A stretch of 64,000 nt of DNA from Elizabethkingia occulta (GTDB lineage: Bacteria > Bacteroidota > Bacteroidia > Flavobacteriales > Weeksellaceae), in assembly GCF_002023715.1 (NCBI RefSeq), contig NZ_MAHX01000013.1, positions 620,001-684,000 on the forward strand, given 5' to 3'. The notes beneath the pieces were generated by a model. The model was not told where the DNA came from. It saw only the letters and a program-made list of their open reading frames with translations, and searched no databases. Shown in pieces: positions 18,011 through 26,377 of the stretch. The number at the start of each line of letters is the position of its first letter. Position 1 is the stretch's first letter. Both the position numbers and the translations under genes were made by a program.

Positions 18011-18480
18011 TGAAAAAAACAGCATCTATTCTACTGGTAGCAGCTCTTACGGTAATGTCTTGTCAGAGTACTAAAAAAGTTTCTGATAAGGAAATGACAA
18101 AAGAAACAGGAATGAATATGAAAGTTCCGTTCACCTTAGCTAAAAATTATTTTATCAAAAATACTGTAGAAGATAAACCAACTTTTGTAGAAAAAATTAC
18201 GTCAGAAGAGGTTTTCGAAAAACTTTTTGGAGCGGCGGCAACCATGAATAATATGCCTACAAAAATTGATTTCTCCAAGCAATACGTTATTGCAGTAATC
18301 AATCCTTCTACAGAAATGCTAACAAATCTGAATATGCCGACACTTTCTAAAAGTGGAGATATTATAACACTGGCTTATGAAGAAAAAGTAGAAGGTAAAC
18401 AAAGTTATTCAATGAGACCAAATCTTATCCTTGTAGTAGATAACCAATATCAGGGAGAGATTAAGACGGTTAAGAAATAA
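18010..18480 (+). CDS. Uncharacterised lipoprotein coupled to the NlpE-like gene
   Basis: 156 aa. A lipoprotein signal MKKTASILLVAALTVMSCQS places the lipid-modified Cys near residue 18. The mature part has a TSEEVFEKLFGAAATMNNMPTKIDFSKQYVIAVI block that faintly recalls PrcB-like or protease-inhibitor-like lipoproteins, but this is not strong enough for a call. The start codon shares a base with the stop of the upstream gene. A long hairpin terminator follows the stop. Confidence 0.7.
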   Translation: MKKTASILLVAALTVMSCQSTKKVSDKEMTKETGMNMKVPFTLAKNYFIKNTVEDKPTFVEKITSEEVFEKLFGAAATMNNMPTKIDFSKQYVIAVINPSTEMLTNLNMPTLSKSGDIITLAYEEKVEGKQSYSMRPNLILVVDNQYQGEIKTVKK

Positions 18481-18515
18481 GCTCTTAAACAGAAAACAAC
18501 ATCATAGATCAAAGT

Positions 18516-18543
18516 AAAGCGCAACCCCGAAAGGTTGCGCTTT
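18516..18543. terminator. Bidirectional terminator
   Basis: AAAGCGCAACC / GGTTGCGCTTT stem with a 6-nt loop. The stem can extend outward through CAACATCA (18497) and TGATGTTG (18543). It lies between the lipoprotein pair and the convergent asnB gene. Confidence 0.8.
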
Positions 18544-18569
18544 GATGTTGATTGAAATATCTGTGATTG

Positions 18570-20231
18570 TTAGTAGCTTACTTCATGAACTTTTACGGCA
18601 CGTCCGCTAGGGTCGTTCATTTTTTTGAAAGCCTCATCCCATTCCAAAGCTACAGGTGTAGAGCAAGCAACAGATGGTACAGAAGGTACCGTTTGTGCAG
18701 CACTATCACTAGGGAATAATTCGGTGAATATGCTTCTGTAGCGATATTCTTCCTTACTCATAGGTGTGTTAATAGGGAAGCGGTATTTAGCATTTGCCAT
18801 CATTTCATCGCTTACTTCATCCTCTGCAATTTGTTTCAGTGTATCAATCCAACTGTAACCTACACCATCGCTAAATTGCTCTTTCTGTCTCCATGCGATG
18901 CTTTCTGGTAAGATATCTTCGAAAGCCTTTCTCAGAACCCACTTTTCCATTCTTTCAGGTGTTATCATTTTGTCCTGAGGGTTGATTGTCATTGCAACAT
19001 CCATGAATTCTTTATCCAGGAATGGTACACGGCCTTCTATACCCCATGCCATCAAAGATTTGTTAGCACGAAGACAGTCATAAAGGTGAAGTTTGCCAAG
19101 TTTTCTTACGTTTTCCTCATGGAATGCCTGAGCACTTGGTGCCTTGTGGAAATAAAGATAGCCTCCGAATAGTTCATCGGAACCTTCTCCAGATAGTACC
19201 ATTTTAATTCCCATAGATTTTATAACTCTTGCCAGAAGGTACATAGGAGTGGAAGCTCTGATAGTAGTTACATCATAAGTTTCCAGATGATAAATAACAT
19301 CACGGATTGCATCCAAACCTTCCTGAATAGTATATTTTACTTCGTGGTGAACAGAGCCTATATGATCTGCAGCCTTTCTGGCAGCAGCAAGATCCGGGGA
19401 TCCTTCCAGCCCAACTGCAAAACTATGTAAACGCGGATACCAGGCTTCCTGTGTATCACCGCTTTCAATTCTTTTAGATGCAAACTTTGCTGTAACGGCA
19501 GCAATAATAGTAGAATCCAGTCCGCCGGATAAAAGTACGCCGTATGGCACATCGCTCATAAGCTGGCGGTGTACAGCATCTTCTAATCCCTTTCTAAGGG
19601 CTGCTATATCAGTAGAATTGTCTTTTACAGTATCGAAGCTTTCCCAGTCTCTTGAGTACCATTGCTGATATTCTTCACCATCTTCGCTGTATAATAGATG
19701 TCCGGGTTTGAACTCTTCAATTTTGTTGCAAACACCTTCCAGAGCTTTAAGTTCCGAAGCTACATAGAGGTTTCCGTGCGCGTCCCATCCCCGGTACAAA
19801 GGAATAATTCCCATGTGGTCGCGGCTGATAAGATAAGTGCCTTTTTCTATATCATATAATGCAAAAGCAAATATACCATTTAGCTTTTCTAGGAAATCTT
19901 TTCCGTGTTTCTGATAAAGTGCTAAAATTACTTCACAATCAGACTGTGTCTGGAATTCGTATTCAGGAAACTCTTTTCTTAGTTCCAAGTGGTTGTAGAT
20001 TTCGCCATTTACTGCTAAAACAAGATTTCCGTCTTTAGAGAAAAGAGGCTGCTTCCCTGAAGTAGGATCTACAATTGCCAATCTCTCATGAGAGAAAATT
20101 ACTTTTTCGTCCTGAAAAATACCCGACCAGTCCGGTCCACGGTGTCTGATTTTTTTAGACATTTCCAGTACCTGAGGTCTTAATGTTTCCGTTTTTTGTT
20201 TTGCATCAAATAAGCATACTATCCCGCACAT
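18570..20231 (-). CDS. asnB: Asparagine synthase B (glutamine-hydrolysing)
   Basis: 553 aa, the usual length. The nucleophile Cys2 follows the initiator Met (MCGIVCLFD), giving the N-terminal Ntn glutaminase; RHRGPDWSGIF, HERLAIVDP and NGEIYNH complete that site. The synthetase half has the PP-loop SGGLDSTIIAA (~residue 235) and SGEGSDELFGGY (~345). It makes asparagine from aspartate, ATP and glutamine in the cytosol. Single gene with an AT-rich upstream region. Confidence 0.95.
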   Translation of the reverse strand: MCGIVCLFDAKQKTETLRPQVLEMSKKIRHRGPDWSGIFQDEKVIFSHERLAIVDPTSGKQPLFSKDGNLVLAVNGEIYNHLELRKEFPEYEFQTQSDCEVILALYQKHGKDFLEKLNGIFAFALYDIEKGTYLISRDHMGIIPLYRGWDAHGNLYVASELKALEGVCNKIEEFKPGHLLYSEDGEEYQQWYSRDWESFDTVKDNSTDIAALRKGLEDAVHRQLMSDVPYGVLLSGGLDSTIIAAVTAKFASKRIESGDTQEAWYPRLHSFAVGLEGSPDLAAARKAADHIGSVHHEVKYTIQEGLDAIRDVIYHLETYDVTTIRASTPMYLLARVIKSMGIKMVLSGEGSDELFGGYLYFHKAPSAQAFHEENVRKLGKLHLYDCLRANKSLMAWGIEGRVPFLDKEFMDVAMTINPQDKMITPERMEKWVLRKAFEDILPESIAWRQKEQFSDGVGYSWIDTLKQIAEDEVSDEMMANAKYRFPINTPMSKEEYRYRSIFTELFPSDSAAQTVPSVPSVACSTPVALEWDEAFKKMNDPSGRAVKVHEVSY

Positions 20232-20534
20232 TTTCTTATGTTTTTAATTTTTAATTTATTTTATTAATGCAAATATGGGGTTTGATTATTTTTCAAACAA
20301 GTAAAAATATTTGATTTAGGAAAAAATACATGAATTAATTTTATAACAGGATTTTTTTAAGAATCCCAAAAAAGAATCCCACCCTAACTGAAAAAAATTA
20401 AGATGGGAAATTTGTATTGTCAATAAGTGGATGGTCAATTAAGTCAATATGTGAATGAGTCAATGAGTGAATATATAATCTTTTGTAAATTTCACCTATT
20501 CACCTATTCACCTATTCACCTATTCACCTATTCG
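20232..20534. other. 303-bp intergenic region between asnB and the PNGase gene
   Basis: No convincing gene. It contains the asnB 5' region (a near-TAnnTTTG box, CATATTTG, on the minus strand around 20270-20282), an AT-rich middle, a stretch of related GTGAATGAGT / CAATGAGTGAAT words near 20440-20475, and an 8-bp tandem repeat (listed separately). Confidence 0.6.
20493..20532. repeat. Tandem repeat, 5 copies of CACCTATT
   Basis: Five perfect 8-bp copies followed by a partial CGCTATT copy, ending at the stop codon of the PNGase gene. On the minus strand it reads AATAGGTG repeated immediately downstream of the stop. Confidence 0.9.
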
Positions 20535-22202
20535 CTATTCCTGTCCTAAGAGAACACCTGAAACATTCCAAAAGCTTTGGCTGCTGCCTTCCGGAGCTCC
20601 CTGAGGAATTTTTACCTGCATAGTATGTTTACCTGCTTTAAGGTTCCCCAGATTAATATAAACGGGATTGGTAGTAGTTCCCGGACACCAGTTGGAACGG
20701 CTAAGATCTGAAGAAGAAAGACCGTCTTCGAAGTTTCCTGATGCAGGATTGAATAATCTATAAGATCCACAATCTGTTCTCCATGGTGTAAAAGCATGGG
20801 CTAATTTGCCATCCAGATAAATAGAATTTTCTTTTGGTACAAATTCATCACCTTCTCCCCAACCACCATGTCCGGTTGTAATATAGCGCAGTTGTGCATT
20901 TTTAAGATCCTTAGCCAATGTGAACTCAACTTCAACTCCTTTATCAGAGCTAAACATAGTAGGGTAGTCCTGACCTGCCATTTCCATTACGTTGGTCGTA
21001 TTGAAAACAGGTAATACAAAATTGTTGTTTACAATTTTCTGTTGATCCGGGTGAATGGTTAATTCTAAACTTATCTGATGTCCACCTTTATCATAGTTCC
21101 CGATAAATGCTCCAACCAGTACCTCTTTCCCACTTAGTTGCGGACGAAGTTCAGTGATATCCTGGCGATATGGTGTATTGTTGTGCCAGTTTTTACCTTT
21201 CAACTGAATCTTTTCATTAAAATGACCAATTCCGAAAGGTGTGAAAAATCTCATCAATTCAATAAACGGAAGATAATCCGGAGTTAAAGCAATACCTTGA
21301 TAAGATTTACCATTTCCGTTCTGGTATACCGGAAGTGATTTTACACCTTGCGTAAGACCTGTATAATAAGATTTAGCCCTTTCCTGCGGAATGATAAACA
21401 CATCTCCTGTTCTGTCGTATGCATCACCATTAGATTTTTGCTTTAGCTCCACAAAGATTGTATTGCCTTGTTTAATTTCAGGAATTTTTACTTTCTTCAG
21501 GATAATAGTTCCGTTACCGAAACGTTGAATATAGTGATCAGATTTAGAAGCATCACTAAAGTTGATGGTTTCGTTTTCGAAAACAGGAATAGTGATAAAT
21601 CTGCTCTTCCAGATCATATCTTTGTAAGTAAGCGCATCTTTTTCAGTAATATTCTTTCCATTAAATAAAGATTGATCATCCAGTGACTTTATTTTTTTTA
21701 CTGAAGTTGCTTCAACAACAGAACTTCCGTTTCTCACCGTCTTTAATACCAGACCTAAATCTTGTCCCAATATACTTGGACCGCCTTTTACTTTAAGATC
21801 GTTCGTATACCATACTTCTATAGTATTGGAATTTACACTTGTTACTGCTTTCTTTACATTATAACCCAGTATTTTTCCGGTTTCGGATGTCGGTTTGAAC
21901 TCCTGTTTAGCCAGGATGGTATTATCGCTTGTCTTTACAATTTCGTTGTTATTAAGAAAGGCGAACTGGCTAACTTCATTGTTTTTTCTGTTAATTTCAT
22001 TAACCTCAAAAGGGAAATCAGCTTTCTTGTTTTTTATTTTCTCATTGAATAATAGTGTTTTATCACTATTGGTAATGCTGATGATGTGGTTTTGACCAGG
22101 GTTTACTTTTCCTTCGAACGAATTCTGATAAGTAACTTCATAAGTCTGGGCGAAAATCATCTGGGCACCTGTAATAAGGCTGCACAGTAAAATTTTTTGC
22201 AT
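20535..22202 (-). CDS. PNGase F-like peptide-N-glycosidase with N-terminal extension (PNGase F-II type)
   Basis: 555 aa with a signal peptide (ends MIFA-Q near residue 19). The C-terminal half resembles PNGase F of Elizabethkingia meningoseptica: around residues 438-510 are LRYITTGHGGWGEGDEF, a TPWRTDCGSYR segment and SRSNWCPGTTTNPV, matching the LRTTISGWG...RAGWCPGM region of PNGase F. These enzymes hydrolyse the bond between N-glycan and asparagine outside the cell. The length and N-terminal domain fit the longer PNGase F-II form. Residues 20-175 look like a GLPGLI-type domain (ILGYNVKKA at 111-119, VWYT at 130-133, GGPSILGQDLGLVL at 140-153). The identical promoter-like box on the minus strand lies at 22219-22226. 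Secretion is expected; a T9SS tail is not evident. Confidence 0.85.
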   Translation of the reverse strand: MQKILLCSLITGAQMIFAQTYEVTYQNSFEGKVNPGQNHIISITNSDKTLLFNEKIKNKKADFPFEVNEINRKNNEVSQFAFLNNNEIVKTSDNTILAKQEFKPTSETGKILGYNVKKAVTSVNSNTIEVWYTNDLKVKGGPSILGQDLGLVLKTVRNGSSVVEATSVKKIKSLDDQSLFNGKNITEKDALTYKDMIWKSRFITIPVFENETINFSDASKSDHYIQRFGNGTIILKKVKIPEIKQGNTIFVELKQKSNGDAYDRTGDVFIIPQERAKSYYTGLTQGVKSLPVYQNGNGKSYQGIALTPDYLPFIELMRFFTPFGIGHFNEKIQLKGKNWHNNTPYRQDITELRPQLSGKEVLVGAFIGNYDKGGHQISLELTIHPDQQKIVNNNFVLPVFNTTNVMEMAGQDYPTMFSSDKGVEVEFTLAKDLKNAQLRYITTGHGGWGEGDEFVPKENSIYLDGKLAHAFTPWRTDCGSYRLFNPASGNFEDGLSSSDLSRSNWCPGTTTNPVYINLGNLKAGKHTMQVKIPQGAPEGSSQSFWNVSGVLLGQE

Positions 22203-22218
22203 AAGATTAGTTTTTCGG

Positions 22219-22226
22219 CAAAGGTA
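22219..22226 (-). promoter_or_regulatory. -7 promoter box (TACCTTTG) for the PNGase gene
   Basis: Matches the Bacteroidota -7 consensus TAnnTTTG on the minus strand, 17 bp before the ATG. No clear -33 TTTG was found. Confidence 0.5.
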
Positions 22227-22282
22227 AAAAAAAGAGCATTAACCTTTCTGGAAAATGCTCTTCACTATGATTTTGGCTGATA

Positions 22283-23488
22283 TTAGCCTTTTCTTTGAAT
22301 TAATGCCATATAGAATCCATCATAGCCATGACTAGGCATAATTTTTTCTTCACCGATTAGTTCATATTCCGGATTCTTTTCAATAAAGTTCTTAGTCTGT
22401 AATGTGTTTTCAGAAGGAAGGATAGAACATGTAGCGTATACCATTTGTCCACCTTTCTTTATAATTTTAGAATAATCCTGAAGGATATTTTCCTGTTCCT
22501 TTTTTATTCTGTCTATAAAGTCCTGATCGATTTTCCACTTACTATCCGGATTTCTTTTTAGTACTCCTAGTCCAGAACATGGAGCATCTATCAATAATCT
22601 GTCCGCAGAGTTATGAAGTCTTTTGATAACTTTATTGTCATCGATAACTCTGGTTTCAATATTATGAGCGCCAGCTCTTTTAGCTCTACGCTTAAGTTCA
22701 GCCAGTTTCCATTCGAATATATCAAGAGCGATAATCTGCCCTTTGTTCTTCATTAAAGCAGCAATGTGTAATGTTTTACCTCCTGCACCTGCGCAGGCAT
22801 CAACTACACGCATACCCTCTTTTACATCAAGGAATCTTCCGATTAACTGTGAAGAAGCATCCTGTACTTCAAACATTCCTTTTTTAAAGGCCTCAGTAAG
22901 GAAAACATTTTTCTTTTCCTCCAGTTCCACAGCATCTTCATAACCACGAACAGCGTGAGATTCTATTTCACTTTTCTGTAGTTCTTCGATTAATTTTTCT
23001 TTTGTTGTCTTCAGAGTATTTACACGAAGTACTGTTGGAGCAGGATCGTTTAATGCATCCATTTCTTTTTCCCAGTTAGCACCTAATTCTTTCTCAAGAG
23101 TTTCGGCAAGCCATTCCGGAATTGAATATTGTACAGCTTTTGTAGGTACAGTTCCTTTCTTTAGTTTGTTAAGGATGTCGGCAATTTTAATACCTTCAAA
23201 TTCTTCAAACTTTTTGTAATGAGTTTTTGTCCACAAAAGATATGCAAGGATCATTCTGTATATGTTACCCGGTTTTGCACCTTCGCCCATATAATATTCA
23301 AGGCGTTTTTTCCAACGGATAATATTATAGAAAATCTCAGAAACAACAGCTCTGTCCTGGCTTCCCCATTTTCTGTGTGCTTTGAGAAGTCTCTCGATAA
23401 CCTTGTCGGCATATTTATTTTTTTCGAAAAAGGTTTCCTGTAGTGCATCGTGGATGCCAATAAGTAGGTTTCTGTGAATAAGTTCCAT
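22283..23488 (-). CDS. RsmB/NOP-family RNA cytosine-C5 methyltransferase
   Basis: 401 aa from the ATG at 23488 (MELIHRNLLIGIHDAL); nine extra upstream codons would start at TTG and overlap the likely promoter. The N-terminal ~140 residues are a NusB-like helical domain. The SAM-binding motif is VDACAGAGGKTLHIA (~240), the first catalytic Cys is in DAPCSGLGVLKRNPD (~317) and the second in YATCSILPSEN (~363). It methylates cytosines in rRNA, probably 16S, but the target site cannot be read. Confidence 0.88.
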   Translation of the reverse strand: MELIHRNLLIGIHDALQETFFEKNKYADKVIERLLKAHRKWGSQDRAVVSEIFYNIIRWKKRLEYYMGEGAKPGNIYRMILAYLLWTKTHYKKFEEFEGIKIADILNKLKKGTVPTKAVQYSIPEWLAETLEKELGANWEKEMDALNDPAPTVLRVNTLKTTKEKLIEELQKSEIESHAVRGYEDAVELEEKKNVFLTEAFKKGMFEVQDASSQLIGRFLDVKEGMRVVDACAGAGGKTLHIAALMKNKGQIIALDIFEWKLAELKRRAKRAGAHNIETRVIDDNKVIKRLHNSADRLLIDAPCSGLGVLKRNPDSKWKIDQDFIDRIKKEQENILQDYSKIIKKGGQMVYATCSILPSENTLQTKNFIEKNPEYELIGEEKIMPSHGYDGFYMALIQRKG

Positions 23489-23512
23489 AATTAGATCTGC
23501 AGTTTTGCACTG

Positions 23513-23520
23513 CAAAAATA
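23513..23520 (-). promoter_or_regulatory. -7 promoter box (TATTTTTG) for the RNA methyltransferase
   Basis: TAnnTTTG match on the minus strand, 25 bp before the ATG at 23488. It supports the ATG rather than the upstream TTG as start. Confidence 0.5.
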
Positions 23521-23576
23521 CGTTTAAATTAGAGGAAACGCAAAAATGCCTAAATTAAGCTCTGAGAAAGGAAAGA

Positions 23577-23607
23577 TTTGACTTAGGTCTCAGAAACCTT
23601 ATCTTTG
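23577..23607 (+). promoter_or_regulatory. Promoter of the yjdM-like gene (TTTGAC, 17 bp, TATCTTTG)
   Basis: TTTGAC at 23577-23582 and TATCTTTG at 23600-23607 match the Bacteroidota -33 TTTG and -7 TAnnTTTG boxes with a suitable spacer. The ATG follows at 23625. Confidence 0.7.
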
Positions 23608-23624
23608 CAAAAAATATAATTATT

Positions 23625-23963
23625 ATGAGCGATACGATACTTTGTCCGAAGTGTAATTCGGAATTTACATATCCGCAGGATAATCTTATGGTATGTTCCC
23701 AGTGTTTTTACGAGTGGGATCCGTCAGATGTTTCAGCAGACAGTGATGATAAAGTTTTTGATTCCAATGGAAATGAATTGCAGGATGGGGATTCTGTTGT
23801 CGTAGTAAAAGATTTGCCTGTAAAAGGTGCTCCAAAACCAGTAAAAGCCGGAACAAAAGTTAAAAATATAAGATTAAGACCAGGAAGTGATCATAACATC
23901 GATTGTAAAATTGATGGATTCGGATCAATGGCCTTGAAATCCGAATTTGTGAAAAAAGGTTAA
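23625..23963 (+). CDS. yjdM: YjdM/PhnA-type zinc-ribbon protein
   Basis: 112 aa. An N-terminal zinc ribbon ([30 protein letters not shown]: two CxxC pairs at ~7-10 and ~24-27) is followed by the SH3-like PhnA domain ([22 protein letters not shown] and [20 protein letters not shown]). The family was named for the E. coli phosphonate operon but has no proven role in phosphonate breakdown. Single gene with its own promoter and terminator. Confidence 0.9.
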   Translation: MSDTILCPKCNSEFTYPQDNLMVCSQCFYEWDPSDVSADSDDKVFDSNGNELQDGDSVVVVKDLPVKGAPKPVKAGTKVKNIRLRPGSDHNIDCKIDGFGSMALKSEFVKKG

Positions 23964-23995
23964 TCAATAACTTTCATTTAAGTTTACTTATACAG

Positions 23996-24025
23996 ACTTT
24001 ATCCTGATGGATAAAGTTTTTTTTT
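23996..24025 (+). terminator. Rho-independent terminator after yjdM
   Basis: ACTTTATCC / GGATAAAGT hairpin with a TGAT loop and a run of nine T. Confidence 0.85.
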
Positions 24026-24051
24026 ATATTTAGTTACAGAAAACTGAACCC

Positions 24052-24351
24052 ATGATCCTTGTATATACTATTGTACTGATAACCATACTGCAAATTACAG
24101 CCTATATTTTGTTGGATAAATACAAATTAAAGAACTGGAAATATTTGATTCTTGTGCTTATTCTGCTAATAGATATTAGTATGCCTCCCGATTTTTTTAT
24201 AGAGAAAGACCCGAATGAGATTGTAAAATGTGGAAATCAGGAACTTGGGATTAAATTATTCTTTATGATTCTGGGAGGTACGATAGCGATAATAACCCAT
24301 TTTATTTATGTTATGGTAATGAAATATAGGGTTAAAAATAAGAAAGTATAG
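24052..24351 (+). CDS. Small three-helix membrane protein, uncharacterised
   Basis: 99 aa with hydrophobic segments at about residues 1-19, 29-45 and 66-87, and a basic C-terminus (KYRVKNKKV). The middle loop contains PPDFFIEKDPNEIVKCGNQELG. No family recognised. Codon use and the position 27 bp after a terminator are compatible with a real gene. Confidence 0.5.
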   Translation: MILVYTIVLITILQITAYILLDKYKLKNWKYLILVLILLIDISMPPDFFIEKDPNEIVKCGNQELGIKLFFMILGGTIAIITHFIYVMVMKYRVKNKKV

Positions 24352-24587
24352 ACTGGCAGAGTTACAAAGTCTTGAAGCTGAAGTTTTCACAGAATCATAA
24401 AAAAAGGAAAAATTTGGCAGGGTAACTTTCAAAAAACTTTCATTGCGAACGCTAATTTCAGTCTTACAAGGCAGAAAGAGAATAACCAAAAATTTCCTTG
24501 AATATCTTCTTGGGCAAAGATAAAAAAAATGTTTGCAAACCAAAAATATTGGATGTAAATATTTAATATTTAAGTTTTTAAAGCATA

Positions 24588-25526
24588 TTAAAGAAAAATT
24601 ATTTTCAATTTTCCTGCTTTCTTTTGGGCAGTATATACAATAAATGTATGACCTTTAACATTGACAAGATTTCTGTAAAAACCTCCCGAAAAACCGGATT
24701 CTATAATTTTCGCATCTGTTCCTTCATTTTCAGTAAATTTTAACTGATGTGGAAAATAAAACCAATTTGATAAACCAAGTTCCTGTTGCTGCTCAGGTGT
24801 TAGAAGATTTACTTCCCCCAACAATCTTGCTACGTAAGGATTGTATGGAGATTGGAACAAAGCTTCAGGCGAATCTTTCTGAATAAGACGTCCTTCCTGT
24901 AAAACGACCACTTCATCTATCCATGGCAGGATTTCTGTAATATCGTGCGTACTGATAATTAGGCTGATATTTTGTTCACGGACATAGGCAAATAGCTTAT
25001 CCCGTAATTGTGTTTTTCTTGAAAAATCGAGATTACTGAAAGGTTCATCCAGAAGCAATAATTTAGGCAACTGAGACAAGGCTTGTGCAATAGCAACACG
25101 CTGTTTCTGTCCACCACTTAGATTCTTAGGATATTCATCCATATAATCTTCCAGTCCGACAATTTCCAGAAGCTGATAAACTTTATCTCTCTTTGCCTTA
25201 AGATCTATATTCGAAAGAAATTTGCCCACATTGTCATACACTGTAGAGTAGGGCATCAGATCATAATGCTGAGTCACAAGTTTCATATCCTTTTCACCCG
25301 GGATTATATTTGCTTTCGGACCATATATTTCCTTATTGTTGAAGAATATTTTTCCCTTATACCAATCGTTTAAACCATATATAATGTTTAGCAATGTTGT
25401 CTTTCCACATCCGCTTTCACCTATCAACGCCATAATCTTTCCCTGCTCTAAGCCGAGATGAAGATTGTTGAAGATAAGTTTGTCCTGACTATAACCAAAG
25501 TCTATTCCCTGTATACTGAGTAACAT
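24588..25526 (-). CDS. ABC transporter ATP-binding protein (PotA/FbpC type)
   Basis: 312 aa. Walker A GESGCGKTTLLN (~36-47), signature LSGGQKQRVAIAQAL (~135-149), Walker B LLLLDEPFSNLD and the switch His in STHD. Residues after ~235 form a TOBE-like C-terminal domain, as in iron, spermidine or molybdate importers. No permease or binding protein is adjacent, so the transported substrate is unknown and the partner must lie elsewhere. Confidence 0.88.
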   Translation of the reverse strand: MLLSIQGIDFGYSQDKLIFNNLHLGLEQGKIMALIGESGCGKTTLLNIIYGLNDWYKGKIFFNNKEIYGPKANIIPGEKDMKLVTQHYDLMPYSTVYDNVGKFLSNIDLKAKRDKVYQLLEIVGLEDYMDEYPKNLSGGQKQRVAIAQALSQLPKLLLLDEPFSNLDFSRKTQLRDKLFAYVREQNISLIISTHDITEILPWIDEVVVLQEGRLIQKDSPEALFQSPYNPYVARLLGEVNLLTPEQQQELGLSNWFYFPHQLKFTENEGTDAKIIESGFSGGFYRNLVNVKGHTFIVYTAQKKAGKLKIIFL

Positions 25527-25530
25527 TTTG

Positions 25531-25538
25531 CAAAAATA
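25531..25538 (-). promoter_or_regulatory. -7 promoter box (TATTTTTG) for the ABC ATPase
   Basis: TAnnTTTG match on the minus strand only 5 bp before the ATG, implying a very short leader if used. Confidence 0.35.
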
Positions 25539-25609
25539 ATGTTTTGTAGGTTTATTAGTATTTTTTTATTAAATTTACGAAACTAATTGTTAAAATAAAT
25601 TACAAAATA

Positions 25610-26269
25610 ATGAAAAAAAGATTTTTATGGGTGTCTGCGTTGGCTCTTATGGGAACTGTTCTGGTTATTTCCTGCGGGAAAGATAAACCAGTAACAAGTG
25701 AGTCCGGTGCAGTGACTACAACTAAAGACGGAGCCGTTTTCGCAGTTGATACACTAAATAGTAAAATCGAATGGACAGGTTATAAGATTTTTAAATCAGA
25801 TAATACTTCTCATTTCGGGACTATTAAGTTTGAAAGTGGCGAAGTTACGGTGAAAGACGGTAAACTGGAATCCGGTAATTTTGTAGCATCCATGAATACC
25901 TTAACTTCTGAAGATTTAAAAGATGATAAAGAAAATCAGGCAAAGCTTGATGGCCACCTTAAGAGTGGAGATTTTTTTGAAGTAGAGAAATTCCCTACAG
26001 CGTCTTTCGAGATTACTAAAGTTACTCCGAATGAAACCGGAGATTATAATACACTCATCGATGGAAACCTTACATTAAAAGGAGTAACGAAGCCAATAAG
26101 CTTTAATACCAATGTAGTGGTAAAAGATGGTGTAGCAACGATTAAATCTGAGAAAAAAGACATCAACAGACGTGACTTTGGTGTTAACTTTACTTCTCCT
26201 GCCAGCAATGGTGTTATTAAGGATGAAGTAAGCTTGCAGATTAACGTGAAAGCATTAGAAAAGAGATAG
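25610..26269 (+). CDS. YceI-family lipoprotein
   Basis: 219 aa. A lipoprotein signal (ALMGTVLVISCGKDK) places the lipid-anchored Cys near residue 22. The YceI lipocalin-like domain follows: DTLNSKIEWTGYKIFKSDNTSHFGTIKF, LKSGDFFEVEKFPTASFEITKV, GNLTLKGVTKPISF and DINRRDFGVNF. YceI proteins bind isoprenoid-like lipids in a beta-barrel in the periplasm. The role here is unknown. Single gene. Confidence 0.9.
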   Translation: MKKRFLWVSALALMGTVLVISCGKDKPVTSESGAVTTTKDGAVFAVDTLNSKIEWTGYKIFKSDNTSHFGTIKFESGEVTVKDGKLESGNFVASMNTLTSEDLKDDKENQAKLDGHLKSGDFFEVEKFPTASFEITKVTPNETGDYNTLIDGNLTLKGVTKPISFNTNVVVKDGVATIKSEKKDINRRDFGVNFTSPASNGVIKDEVSLQINVKALEKR

Positions 26270-26351
26270 TTTTAAGTAATATGTGATGGAGAAAATCTGC
26301 TTTTGGAAACAAGAGTGGATTTTCTTTTTTATAAAAGTCCGATAAAAACCT

Positions 26352-26359
26352 TAAATTTG
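26352..26359 (+). promoter_or_regulatory. -7 promoter box (TAAATTTG) for pheS
   Basis: Exact TAnnTTTG match, 18 bp before the ATG at 26378. It lies inside the longer in-frame extension, and so supports the shorter start. Confidence 0.6.
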
Positions 26360-26377
26360 TGCTGCAATTTTTATAAG

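Noticed and set aside
20493-20532. CRISPR array
   Set aside because: The repeats are 8 bp with no spacers, so this is a simple tandem repeat.
26303-26377. Longer N-terminus of pheS
   Set aside because: The 25 upstream codons are unlike PheS and contain an exact -7 promoter box; ATG 26378 gives the conserved start.
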